NCBI RefSeq assembly: GCF_034140825.1
Contig: NC_089042.1
Location: forward strand, 26,379,001 to 26,443,000
Direction: 5' to 3'
Source: Oryza sativa Japonica Group
Lineage: Eukaryota > Streptophyta > Magnoliopsida > Poales > Poaceae
Length of the DNA: 64,000 nt
In this document: piece after piece, positions 24,605-35,779 of the stretch
Position numbering within the stretch: position 1 is the first letter of the stretch
How the letters are laid out: every line of letters begins with the position of its first letter
Made by a program: the position numbers and the translations under genes
Notes under the pieces: model-generated
The model's input: only the letters and a program-made list of their open reading frames with translations
The model's database searches: none
What the model was told of the DNA's origin: nothing

Positions 24605-24792
24605 GGAATAAGGCCCACTTATGTCCCTCGTCTTTACATCGAGTTTAATTGATGTCGCTAAACCACAATACCGGAAATCGATTGATCATTTCAAAACAGT
24701 GAGTCAGGTCCTAAAATAGTATCGATGTCTATTTTAGCTAACATAGCATCCTAGTCAATAAAATAAAAAGATTCACAAGTAAGTGGGCTTCC
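24605..24792. mobile_element. Fragment of the MULE family seen at 59725-60577
   Basis: It begins GGAATAAGGCCCACTTATGTC and follows the 59725 element through TCTTTACATC[GA]AGTTTAATTGA and the GCATCCTA[GA]TCA block. The right limit is uncertain; AAGTGGGCTTCC near 24781-24792 may be a degraded inverted end. No target-site duplication was found. Like the intact element it lies just beyond the 5' end of a USP gene. Confidence 0.5.
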
Positions 24793-25243
24793 ACGGTTCT
24801 ACCTCTCCCCATCTCTCCCCTTTCTTTCCCATCTCTCCGTACTCTATATGTGTCTGGTCGAAGAACGAGACATGTGGGGACACGGCGAGAGCTTCGCGAC
24901 GTGCGTCGGTACGGCGAGCTCGAGGGAGAGGTCGGCAGCCGGAACCCACCGCCGCCATCACCGTCAATTAAATACGAATAATAAGAAAAATAAAACAAAT
25001 GCATAATCAGTCTTTCTCCTAGCTTTTCATACGAAATTAAATAATAAACAATACTCAAAAGATTTCTCTACGACTAGATTATATTATTTGTTCATTAAAG
25101 TTAATCGACACTATATGATCATACTATTACTAGTCGTTAAATTTAGAAAACCATTAAATAGTCTTTACTCTTTTTTTTGTTAGAACTAGTAGTAATAATA
25201 GTCTTCATTCATTCACTATTTAGGAAGCACTAAATAGCAAATA
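24793..25243. other. Intergenic, no gene seen
   Basis: A GC-rich patch (24850-24965) gives way to AT-rich DNA. The patch may be internal MULE sequence, but no end could be found to confirm this. Confidence 0.25.
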
Positions 25244-25511
25244 CTCCATCCTTTCCAAATTGATCATCATATATATTTATGCACCAAGACCAAGGATAAT
25301 TTAAATCACATCAATCAAGACATCATGCACACATTCTCTCACAATGCATGCATCGATTAAAACAACATGCCAATTACATCTTAGCATGCACACATTCTCC
25401 CATGCTGTATTAATTATATTATGATAAAATACGTGTCCATGCGGTTATATGATGATCAATTTGAGAAATTTTGAATTTTATTATATGATGATCAATTTGG
25501 GAAGTAGGGAG
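25244..25511. mobile_element. Stowaway-like MITE, relative of 20171-20483
   Basis: Inverted ends CTCCATCCTTTCCAAATTGATC and GATCAATTTGGGAAGTAGGGAG flanked by TA. About 268 bp, non-coding. Confidence 0.75.
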
Positions 25512-25598
25512 TAAAACCCACGCGTTGGCACGTCCATTAGTTTTGAATAAATACGGCCATTAAATAGGCCCAATCTTAATCCGGCACCGTAGAAAAGC

Positions 25599-26298
25599 CA
25601 GGGCCGGCCCTGAGATTTTGGTGGCCCAGGGCGAAACTATAAACGGGGCCCTTAATATCACATACAAAAAATAAATAATATAGATATACATATATGAATA
25701 TATTGCTTGTAAATATTTAAAGTTCATCCAAAAGCAATATTTATATGAAGAACCTCACAAATATTTCATTGCAAATTTCTTGAGATATTTTTAGACGCGA
25801 ATTCATTGGTGATAGTAATCTCATCTAGCAATTCGCTTTTCATAAAAACATCTAACGATTCCTTCTCATTTAATCATTTATTTTCGAGGCGACATAATGT
25901 GAAGAATGGACTAAGAATTGTAAAAATAATGTATTAGTGTTCGAACTCATATAGATTATACAACTTAAATTATTAGCACCGATTAATCCAAACAAATATT
26001 TTCTTTTCTCAAGCACCAAGAGGATTGCACGTTAATGTTAATATATTACTAGAAGAAAGCAATCAACAACACTAAAATTGCCAATCAGCTAGCTAGAAGC
26101 CCTTGCAGAGAAGAGATAAGAAATCGGGATCAGCTGGAATCAGGAATAATATAGTTATCTACACGTGCTGTTGCCTTTGGCTTTTGCGTACAGCGTAGCG
26201 CTAATCTCTAGTCTAATTGCATGATCGCATCCCTAATCACAGAGGGGTAGGTGGAGGGCCCCACCATTTTGGGGGGCCAGTGCGCGGCTGCCCCGCTG
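25599..26298. mobile_element. Probable hAT-like non-autonomous element
   Basis: The left end CAGGGCCGGCCCTGAGATTTTGGTGGCCC and the inverted right end CAGCGGGGCAGCC...CCCCAAAATGGTGGGGCCC share the start CAG-GG and an inner block. AAAAGC flanks both ends, a possible short remnant of an 8-bp target duplication. The interior is AT-rich with no transposase frame. It ends about 0.1 kb upstream of the likely first exon of the MINDY-like gene. Confidence 0.5.
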
Positions 26299-26339
26299 AA
26301 AAGCGATACGTATATATATCTCACACTCGCCGCCACTGA

Positions 26340-26658
26340 TCAAAACCCTAATTAAACCCGTCGTTAATTAGCATTCTTTCGCTAAGCCGGCAAACTCAAA
26401 CTCTTAAACCCTAAACCCCCCGCCGCGAGCAGCTCAGCATCTTGCCGCGTCGGAGATTTGAGCGGCGGCCGGTCATCATCCAAGCTCCGCCCCCGTCTCC
26501 AAATCCTGGTATGTATATATCCATCTTTCTCGCCCCTTTAGATCGGCCTCTGTTATGATGGTCTCCAATTCTTTCTAAACCCTAGCTGATGCCGATTCTC
26601 TCTTTCTTTCCTCTCTCTCCCTCTCTTTTCTCTCGATGTGATTTCGAATCCTAGATCC

Positions 26659-26696
<38 letters not shown>

Positions 26697-27435
26697 AAGA
26701 GGTAAATTAACTGGTGCTACATGAATATGCATGCTCCAAGATTCAAATTGAGTATATACCCAATTTTAATGGGTATGAAATTTTTTAAAATATTTAGATA
26801 TAAACATTAACTTCTTTACTAACAAGTTCAAGTTTGAACTTTCTTTTTGTTAGATTTTGGTTCTAAGTATATAATATCCAAACATATAATTAGTTAGGTA
26901 TGTAATAATGAATTGTGAAATAAAGTTGAGTTTGAGTTGTTTTGTTGTTAGGTATTTGTATGAATCAAATTCATATACCTAGGTATATACTCACAATTTG
27001 AACATTTTTAAAAATTTGAGAGAATTTGTGTGTTTTATACCTTGGAGCCTAGGCACCATGGAGTCCCATATGGGTATCCTATATATATATATGTGTGTGT
27101 GTGTTTATATATATGTTTATATGTAGATTTGGATCCGAGAAAACTAATGCCCCATTTATTTCGGTTTAAGATTATAATAATATAGATTATTGAGACATAT
27201 TACTGTAAGCTGGATTATAATAAGTCGACATTGAATAAGATGTTCGCTGCTTGTTTCTCTGATAGATAGCTCTTAGCCACCTAATAATCTAAAAAATATT
27301 TTTAGAGTGGATTAATTACCAGATTATAGTAATTTGGCTTATAGATTGTAATGATCTATTATAATAAACTATCTGTTTGTTTCAGCTTACTTCTAATAAT
27401 CTACATTATAATAATTCTAAGCTTTCAGTGCCTAA
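26340..27435 (+). promoter_or_regulatory. Leader exon and leader intron of the MINDY-like gene
   Basis: A CT-rich leader with AAACCCTAA telo-box-like motifs (26343, 26404, 26577) runs to a donor AATCCTG|GTATGT at 26508/26509. The leader intron ends at CTTTCAG (27422-27428), seven bases before the ATG at 27436. The intron holds a TA/GA microsatellite (about 26659-26698) and a Tourist-like MITE. The transcription start is not defined. Confidence 0.55.
27149..27428. mobile_element. Tourist/PIF-like MITE in the leader intron
   Basis: Same family as 39031-39330: the left end GCCCCATTTATTTCGGTTTAAG and inner segments (AAGCTGGATTATAATAAG; TAGAGTGGATTAATTACCAGATTATAGTAAT; CTATCTGTTTGTTTCAGCTTA) align. 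The right end is diverged after TCTAAGCTTTCAG, exactly where the predicted splice acceptor lies. Confidence 0.6.
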
Positions 27436-30400
27436 ATGGAAAGGTATAGATTTGTGCGATCCGAGAATGAGGGCAAGCCTGTTGGCCTTGCTTGCCACGA
27501 GGCGTATTCTTGTTCGATTGCTCTGTATAACTTCGCTCTACTGACGTGGATTCCCTTACCACTGATAACACCCCGATTTGTGACTGAGCAAGAGGTGAAA
27601 TATTCCATCATCGCATTCGTAGAACATAAGATCAAAGATCTTGAAAAAGGTTGGAGCTCAAATTTCGATTATCTGTATGAGGCCGAGAAAGAATGCAAAT
27701 GTCTTGTGCATGCTCTTCCAGGTGGACTTCAGATCTGTCCAGCTCTTGACAGGTGCAGATATATATGCAGTTTCTGTAGATTTTGTCGTCTTTGTATTTC
27801 CTTTTAATTGTCTTGATTCAAGTTGTGCTATTTTTTTCTTTCTTTTTTTAGCATCACATCGTTCAAGACAAATGGTGGACACAACTTATTTAGTTTGCTG
27901 GAGATCCGAATGGTGCACGGTTGGTTAGCTAATCCCGAGGATAACATCTATGAGACGGTCAGGTCCTTCTCTTGCGATGATCTGGAGTCACACATTTCTG
28001 ATGCTCTGAATGATAATTCTGAAGCTGCACAGAGGAATAGGGATGCAAGCAAAAGTAAGATTGTATCATCAAACATGTTACTCAATAAATCCCACGATTT
28101 GATTTTTTTTTGTTCTACTAATTTTTGTGTTTATTCTTATTGCAAGATTTATTGGGTGCAAAGAATCAGATTACAAGTTATGGGTATATATGTTGGTCTC
28201 ACTAGGGACTACTATACACTTTTATTTGATGAACACTGCAATTCACTCATTTAATACATTATCATCTGGACTACACAGATATCAGTCTTTGTGCCAAGGA
28301 TTACTGAAGGATGAATATGCTATCCTTTATCGGGGGAGTGACACCTTCAATCTTATTCGCGAGGTATTAACCCTATAGATAGCTATAACGTCGGTCATCT
28401 TATTATTTGAAAATATGATGACGTTTTGTTTTAATAAGCTGTCCCTCTAAATTGTTGATGATATTACCGCAGAAAGATGGATCCATTTTGATCCTGGAAA
28501 CAGACAAATATATTAGATGCTTACCCCCAAGCAAGGTGGAGGATTCTGGAAGAGATAAGGATATCCTACAACTTCCTTAACTCTAATGATACAAAACTCT
28601 CCAATCTACTAATTTTCCTATGTAACAGGCGGATGAGGAACCAATTTACTTGAATTGCAAATACATTCCACTTAAGAATCAACCCCACATCGCTAAAGTA
28701 AGTTGTAGACTTGAGAATGTACTCCCAACTCACCAATTTCATGCTAACTCTCTTGCACTTAAAAAAATTATAAATAACAAGTCATTTGATACTTATTGTC
28801 TGACAGGCAAAACTATGGTACTATGAGAAGTTGAATTCAAGAAATGAATATGCTCCAAGAAATGTAACAAAGGATGAAGCTTCTATTCAGAAGCCAACAG
28901 GAAGTGAGGGAAAACTCTCAAATCAGGAAGCAATATTGCAAACGAAACAGGCTTCTGATGAGACACTGCACTATAGAGTTGTTCAGTTCAAGCATGAGAA
29001 CTTGCTTACTAGCATTATTTGCCACAAGGGATATTCACTTTGGACTGCTCTCTATAACCATTTAGTTTTGAATAGAGCTCTCGCAGTGAAACCATCGGAA
29101 GTAAAACTCCAATTTCTGCCTGAGAGAGAGGTGAAAGACGCGATCATTGCACATCTCAAACTTGTACTTGGTGAGATAGAAAAAAGCGAGAAATCAAAAC
29201 ATGAAAAGCTGTATAACTGTGAGTTTATCTGGAAATGTTTCATACGTTCTACAGCAGATACTCATCAGATCTATCCTGTTCTTGACAGGTGCAAATAGTT
29301 ACTGTAGATTGCTTGTCATTACTTCTGTATCTTTGTATTTCTTTTTAATTGTTTTGATTCATGCCGTGCTATATTTCATTGCAGCTTCACATCATTCAAG
29401 GATTCTTTTGGACGTAGCTTAATTTGTGTGCTGGGGATCGAATTGGTGCATGGTTGGGTAGCTAATCCCGAGGATAACATCTATGAGACGGTCAAGTCCT
29501 TCTCTTCTGATGACCTGGAATCACACATTTCATCCCTTGATGCTCGGAGTGATAATTCTGAAGCTGCACAGAGGGATAGGGATGCAAGCAAAAGTAAGAT
29601 TGTAATATCATCAAACATTTTACTCAATAAATCCCATGATTTGATTTTTTTTTTATTTTACTATTTGTTATGTTTGATTTCTTATTGCAAGATTTGTTGG
29701 CTGCAAGGAATCAGTTTACAAGTTATGGGTATGTTGGACACTAGGGACTATACTTTTATTTTATTTGATGAACACTGCAATTCACTCATTTAATACATTA
29801 TCATCTCAACTACACAGATATCAGTCTTTATGCCAAGGATTAGGGAAGGATGAATATGCTATTCTTTACCGGGGCGATGACATATTCAATCTTATTCGCG
29901 AGGTATTAACCCTATAGCTATAATGCCGGCCATCTTTTTATTTGAAAATATTTTGTTTCAATATTTTATTTAATACGCTGCCCCCTTTAAATTGTTGATG
30001 ACACTACCGCAGAAAGATGGATCCATTTTGATCCTGGAAACAGACACAGATATATTAGATGCTTACCCCAAAGCAAGGTGGAGGATTCTGGAAGAGGTTA
30101 GGATACCCTACGATTTCCTTAACTCTAATGATATAAAACTCTCCAATCAACTTATTTTCCTATGTAACAGGTGGACGAGGAACCAATTTACTTGAATTGC
30201 AATTACATTCCACTTAAGAATCAACCCCACATCGCTAAAGTAAGTTGTAGACTTGAGAATGTACTCTTAACTCACCAATTTCATGCCAGGCTCTCTTACA
30301 CTTGCAAAATTTATAAAGAACAAGTCATTTGATACTTGTCTGACAGGTAAAACGATGGTACTTGGAGATGAAGTCAAAGAAGAAAATTAATGAGGCTTCA

Positions 30401-30490
30401 AGCAACGAAGGTGCTGGTCAGAAGCAGTGTTATCGAGACACGCGTGTCAGTGTGTCGACTCGTGTCAGGCGTGGCAAGACACAGCTGTAG
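27436..30490 (+). CDS. Double MINDY-like (DUF544) domain protein, predicted pseudo-deubiquitinase
   Basis: MINDY enzymes are cysteine deubiquitinases that trim Lys48 chains. Exons: 27436-27752, 27852-28054, 28147-28183, 28279-28363, 28629-28697, 28807-29288, 29385-29593, 29692-29728, 29818-29902, 30013-30096, 30171-30239, 30347-30490. All phases fit; 606 residues. Two repeats have the same exon pattern. Each follows the family order: YRVVQFK-type start, catalytic helix, LLEIRMVHGWLANPEDNIYE (VLGIELVHGWVANPEDNIYE in repeat 2), SYGYQSLCQG, ILILETD, ARWRILEE. The catalytic Cys of family GPCPL is Ser in both (AYSCS, codon 27508-27510; GYSLW, codon 29035-29037), and the family NNHF His is absent (YRGSDTF, YRGDDIF). 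Activity is therefore unlikely. A decayed exon in repeat 1 (28473-28554) must be skipped. Family call is by motif order, not a search. Confidence 0.72.
28473..28554 (+). pseudogene. Decayed exon of the first MINDY-like repeat
   Basis: This segment matches the 84-nt exon 30013-30096 of the second repeat but is 82 nt long, so its frame is broken (after ACAGACA). Its donor is ATAAGG instead of GTTAGG. The exons on either side end and start in phase 0, so skipping it keeps the frame. Repeat 1 would then lack the ILILETD/ARWRILEE strand-helix segment kept in repeat 2. Confidence 0.7.
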
Positions 30491-30776
30491 TGACAATGCT
30501 GAACTTGGAGAGACTAGAGAGAAGAGAGGGATGAGATAGAAAATGCATGCAGCTAACATGGTAGCACCCCTCGAGATGAAAGAGAGTGGCAATGCACTTT
30601 TTTTTTTTTTTGATAGATCCACTCTCTTGTCTCCTCCAGTTTTCTTTATTGTCCTTTTTATCTTGTACTACTATTCTTTACTATGGTAGATAAAAGGACA
30701 CATGCAACCGTCATCGTGTACAGCTGCAAACAAAAATATATGATCTTTTATGCAAATTAATGCCCCATTCACTTAT
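30491..30776. other. 3' flank of the MINDY-like gene
   Basis: No gene seen. It includes a T-run at 30600-30611 and probably the 3' UTR and polyadenylation region. Confidence 0.35.
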
Positions 30777-31018
30777 TAAGAGACCCCAAATTTCTCTTGA
30801 GATGGAGGGCTAACACAGGTGGCAACTTGCTAAAAAGACATGTTTTAATTGCACCTTGACACAAGAAAAATAGAGGCAAAGTGAAGCGGATAATATACTA
30901 TTCGAACTTTCCACAGCACTGTAAAGCAATTGCAGATAACAGATCATCCGACAAAACTATATCGATGGCTAAACAATCACCAGCTCAAGTCTCTAGTTTG
31001 TTTTTTTCAACGAATGCA
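30777..31018 (-). pseudogene. Relic of a USP unit: exon 2 fragment fused to 3' tail
   Basis: 30777-30857 nearly matches USP-5 exon 2 at about 33000-33080 (AATTTCTCTTGAGATGGAGG, GGTGGCAACTTGCTAAAAAG). It joins directly to sequence like the USP 3' tail (AGCACTGTAAAGCAATTGCA...ATCATCCGACAAAACTATA). A fuller 3' tail of USP-5 follows at 31020. Everything between exon 2 and the tail is missing, as expected after unequal crossing-over or a large deletion. Confidence 0.7.
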
Positions 31019-31594
31019 AAATTCTCAAGGTGTATCTCAATCATCTTGCATACAATGTCTCTTTGCCATAAAAAAATATTGAGGCAAAACTCAACATGGC
31101 GAATGATATTTTCCACAGTACTTTAGTGTAAACTAATTACAGGTAACAGTAACAATCGACAAAACTGTACCGGTGCTTCTACTTCAAAAAGAAGAAAAAA
31201 AACCTGTGCATGTGCCTACATAATGATTTTGCTTACTTCAAAAAGAAGAAGAAAACCTGTCCATGTGCCTACATAATGATTTTGCTCAAATTCTCTAATG
31301 CAAAATGTCCAACTATGCCGTTTGTTTTCAAATAAATTATTAATACACTCATGGACAAAAAAGGGATATCAGCTGGTCAAGAACAACCGAATTCTCTCAA
31401 CTGGTATGTACATGTTGCGGTCAAATTGGAGTCCTGCAATGACTAAGCCAACGCAACAAGATTCAACTTGATCACGAACCTACGTCAGTATATGTACACT
31501 GATTAAAATTGAATCATTGGTCGTCCAAAGAATGCTTGTTAATCTGATAACATATGCTTCCTTTGTGATTGCTACTCTGTAGGATCCAGACATC
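31019..31594 (-). other. USP-5 3' flank
   Basis: Contains the shared downstream tail (TGTATCTCAATCATCTTGCATACAATG, ACAGTACTT, ACTGTACCGGTGC). A roughly 60-bp segment (CTTCAAAAAGAAGAA...CATGTGCCTACATAATGATTTTGCT) is directly repeated at about 31180-31285. No gene seen. Confidence 0.5.
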
Positions 31595-34500
31595 TTAGCC
31601 TTCAATCCTCTCATAGAAAAGAAGGTAAGCTTCGCACTTGAGAACTTCTTCTAAAGAGACTTCTCTGATGTCGGCATCACTTGCACAAAACCATAAGGAA
31701 GAGCCATTGGTCTGCTGCGGGCAACTTGGTCTCACATAAGCAACAAAATGCCCTGCATCCATGCAAAGGCCCAGGTGCTCAACAACACCAACTAGACGGT
31801 AGCTGGAATTATCTTTGTCTTCAGAACTGAAGATTAGAGAAAACAAAAACGATCAAAACAGATATAAGACTGTACTTCATTATGGCTCAATGTAAACAAC
31901 AGCATGTCTTATTTTATCTTATATAGTTACTCCCTCCATCTCAAAATAGAAGGGCTTTTGCCCGGATGTGACACATCCTACTAATGTGTAACATCCAAAC
32001 AAAAACCCTTATATTTGGGGACGGAGGGAGTATATCTTATGAACAGAATATTATTAACAAGAAATCAGTATCTCATCTCATGAAAAAAAATCTGTCAGAT
32101 CTAAGTAAAAGACTGGTATAAATCATCCTAAGAGAATAAACATGTAAAGTATAAACAAGTAAATCCCCTACAAACTATTTCAACATATCACTTTATATAT
32201 ATCCATCATATATTAAAATATTAAAAAATACATAAGTATATCAAACAAATCAAATTCTAAGAAATAAAAAAGGTTCAACAGGTTAGGCATTTCATGGTAC
32301 ACATCACCTACAAATAAAAAATCAAAAAGCAATTATATATACCATTTCAGATTTTCTTTAATGGGATGTCATTTTCCAAAAAATATCCAGTGGTCAATGA
32401 TGAACTACTACAGTGATTGAGTTTGTCCTTCAAGATGGGTGATATCATATTAACGACCATAGAGTTACTCTACTGGGTGTAACCTGACTCTATAGGGTTA
32501 GAAAAAGCAATAATATACACAAGTCCCATGTTGGAGGGGACGCAGTTCCATAGCCTTAGAATGCCTATTCACTTTACAGTCCACTTGCCTCAACGCAAAC
32601 TACGGAGCTCTTCCAAACGAATGTTGCAATGATAACTACAAGATCGGTTTTGTTTGCGTCTATTTCTTTGTCTTAAATCATGTTAGCCTGCCAGAAATAG
32701 GACAGAGCAGTGCTATCCTAAGTCGTAACCTATTTCTGTGCCAAAGAAAACTAGCTGACCATGCAAGCGAAATTCATTTTTAGTTTTTACCACAGCTACG
32801 GAAACATGCATATTTTGCTTTTTCTGGTTTTCAATTGGACAAACAGAAACAAATGTGTGCAAGGTATACGGTTATCAACATGCTCATAACAACAGCACAC
32901 AAAAAAATGGACAGACTAAATTACTCAGTACCTGGGGTGCATGAACAATTTCACATCAAGGGTCTCCTTAAAGCTCACATGTCCACTCACTTTAAGTTTA
33001 AGAGGCCATAAATTTCTCTTGAGATGGAGGGCTAACACAGGTGGCAACTTGCTAAAAAGACATGTTTTAATTGCACCTTTGTTCCTATCTGGCCGATCAT
33101 ATTGGTTTTCTTCCACTTGATGTGCACTATGACCCATATTTACTTGCTTCCCCCTTCCCTGATCTTGTTCATCCTGGTCTCCATCAACTGTCCCATTCAC
33201 ATTGGTACATGCCACTGGCTGTTCACCATGTTTACCACTTATAGGGCTTGCCTTCTGATCAGCATTGGAACAGTTTTCACACCTCTTTTCTATCATCTCT
33301 GCTTTTAAATGCAATTCCAATATTTCCTCGATTGAAGCAAGAGAGTTGATATCATCTGCCTTATCATAAACTGCATCACGATTTCGATCTTTCCCCTTGT
33401 CTTCTGTAGCAACTTCTGCTGACAAAGTGTCCATCTTGGCTTCTATACTATCTTCTGGCTTGATGCTATCAAGAACAGCACTGACAGTTCTCTCTACACC
33501 ATGGCCTGATGCTATCAACGTGTTCTCTTCCCTTGTTGGAGCCTGCAAAGGACCATGTACATCACCCTTGCTTTGCGAAATCTGTTCCAAGTGATTAGAA
33601 TCTGCAGAATCAAGCATATAAGTTTTAGGTTTTGTCGTCATAAGTAACTTCATGAAACCAGGAACCGTTGTACATTGTTTGAGAATCTTGAACCTCTACA
33701 TTTGATTGTTTGAAGCTTATTTTCTTCATGGACCATGTACTTAAGTTAACCAACAAAGCTGAGTAACATTTATTATACGAGCACAAGGACTCAGCAAAAA
33801 CTGCTGGAACATCCCGTTTGTATAATGCTGTCATCCTGAAGGTTCTGACATTTGTGCAGTCCATGTATGAACCATACCAAAGAAATATTCTCTATTTAGC
33901 TACTAGAAGGGCTCTTCTCTGAAAAATGTCCTTGTCATGTCAAGCAACAAAATAACAAACAATAGTTGTACTATCATGGTCTGCTCCATTCAATCATTCA
34001 TTAATGAAAAATTCATCTTCTGTTTCACCTTGCGTGCTTGAAGGCCCGTTCAACGTTGTTTTCCATTATTTAGTTAGGCACAGGAACACATAAACTTACC
34101 AACTTCCAAAGGCTCTGATGTTTTCACCATAACCATATGTTCCGATTCTGAAGCGGGAACCTGAGCATCACCGCCTTCAGAAATTGCATGAATCTTTTCG
34201 GTGTTAGTCTTGTTGATTGCTGGAAACAGTTCCATATGAGTCTTCTGTTGAGATATGCATCTTCCATTCCGTGGTGGTGATGCAACACTTCTGGCTGGAG
34301 TCCCCTTTGGTGGTAATGGCATTGAGAGATCATGGAATACCTCCTCTGAATCTGACTTAAACGAGCAACATTTGCAAGACAAGGTAACAGACAGCTGACC
34401 AGCAAATATGGAATCAATAACCGTAGGAGCCACAGCACTAGGAGCACCTTGTTGCATCTTACCAGCCCTCCATTTCCTTTCATCCTCATCCAAACCATCG

Positions 34501-35369
34501 CGCAAACAGCAAAGCAATTCATGACAGTCCTGCATAGCAATGCCTCGGAACTGCGGGTAACGAAAGCGCACACAACGCAAGAGCATCGCCGGGTCCAGCA
34601 GGCGTCGAGCGTAGCTCGGACCATTTGTACCAACAAAGAGATCATGCAGCAAGTCACCAAGGACACCCGACGGAGCGCCCGGCCCCAAGATCCTCGCCCG
34701 CAGCTTCCCGAGCACAAGGAGGCACTGCAGCAGCGCGTTCAGGTAGCAGGTGTTCCCAAGATTCGGCATCCCTGTGACAACACATCCATACCCTTCCTCG
34801 CCGCCTCCGGCGCCATCATCGGCCACCATCTGGCTCTCAATTGCCAATGAATCCTCACACTCGAAGCAGTAACCCTCACACGGATCCTCGCAGCGCAGCG
34901 CGACCCAATGCGCCCTCCGGTAGGCATGCTCCCTGATGTGCCCCAGCGGCTTGGCCCTGTGGGCTAGCCCTCCGACGCAGAAGCACCAGCCGCATTCGGG
35001 GCACACCATCATGAGGTTGCTCCCGGTGGCCAGGCACGTCTCGTGCTCGCACATCGGGTCGCCGCGGGCGGCCATGCCCATCTCGATGTCAGCGATCTCG
35101 TCCATGTCGCAGCTGAAGTGGCCGCAGTCCTCGCCGTCGGTGTCCCTGATGGCCACCGCCTCGCAATCCCCCGGATCCTTCAAGGGATTCCGTGACGGAA
35201 CGCAGCCGCCGCGTGAAGGACCGGCCTCCGCCGCCGCCGCCGCCGCCATCGCGCGTGGCGGTGTCGGCGGCGGCTCCAGGCATGGGGCCTTCCCCTTCCG
35301 CCGTCTCTCGGCAGCATCCCGATCTCCATCCCCATCCCTCGCCCTTGCCTTCTTCTTCTCCGAATACAT
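31595..35369 (-). CDS. USP-5: short USP16/45-like protease with one zf-UBP domain
   Basis: Coding exons are 35369-34100, 33601-32932 and 31826-31595; phases agree and give 723 residues, the shortest complete copy. The ATG (MYSEKKKARARDG) follows an acceptor in TTCCTGTTCCAG. The N-terminus is GC-rich and low-complexity (Ala/Arg-rich). One zf-UBP finger (CEHETC, MVCPECGWCFC, GYCFECEDSL) precedes NLGNTCYLNALLQCL and MQDCHELL. The zinc ribbon is CKCC/CENC; exon 3 has AGHFVAYVR and LWFCASDADI. The triad is intact. Exon 2 is about 290 nt shorter than in USP-4 because the linker between the second ribbon half and LPPVLALHLKRN is cut down. It is otherwise close to USP-4. Confidence 0.86.
31930..32030. 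mobile_element. Small Stowaway-type MITE in USP-5 intron 2
   Basis: Ends CTCCCTCCATCTCAAAATAGAAGGG and the inverted CCCTTATATTTGGGGACGGAGGGAG, flanked by TA. About 101 bp. Absent from the other copies' introns. Confidence 0.8.
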
Positions 35370-35760
35370 CGCCGTCTGGACTCTGGAACAGGAAGAAAAA
35401 ATCGCAAGAATCCGATAATAAACATTCCGGATGAACATGAACCAAGAAAGGCGAAAGAAAGATGAGAACAAGAGAGGAAATCGAGACAATCCGGGTGAGG
35501 ACCAACCAATGGATCAAGCGCGCATCGGGCAACGCCGCAACGTGCAGCGGGATTTGGTTTGGGGGAGAAATGCGCGACGAGGGCTCGGAATCGACGAGAA
35601 CGATGCCGAGAGGTTTTGGAGGAGGGAGGGAGGCGGTGGCGTTCCGGCTCGTGTTGGGTTTGGAGGACACTGGAGTCGGGCAGAGTTGGGGTTGGAAAGA
35701 GAGATTGAGATTTGAGAAAATCCCAGAAAGAGAGACTGAGAGTTGAGGTTGGTAATTAAT
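35370..35760 (-). promoter_or_regulatory. USP-5 leader and promoter region
   Basis: Acceptor sequence TTCTTCCTGTTCCAG lies just upstream of the ATG. I could not place the leader donor: the CTCACCGG signature seen in other copies is missing. The GGCCCA motifs of other copies are also not seen, so this promoter has diverged or been replaced. Confidence 0.35.
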
Positions 35761-35779
35761 AAGCATCCAATTTCAAAAA

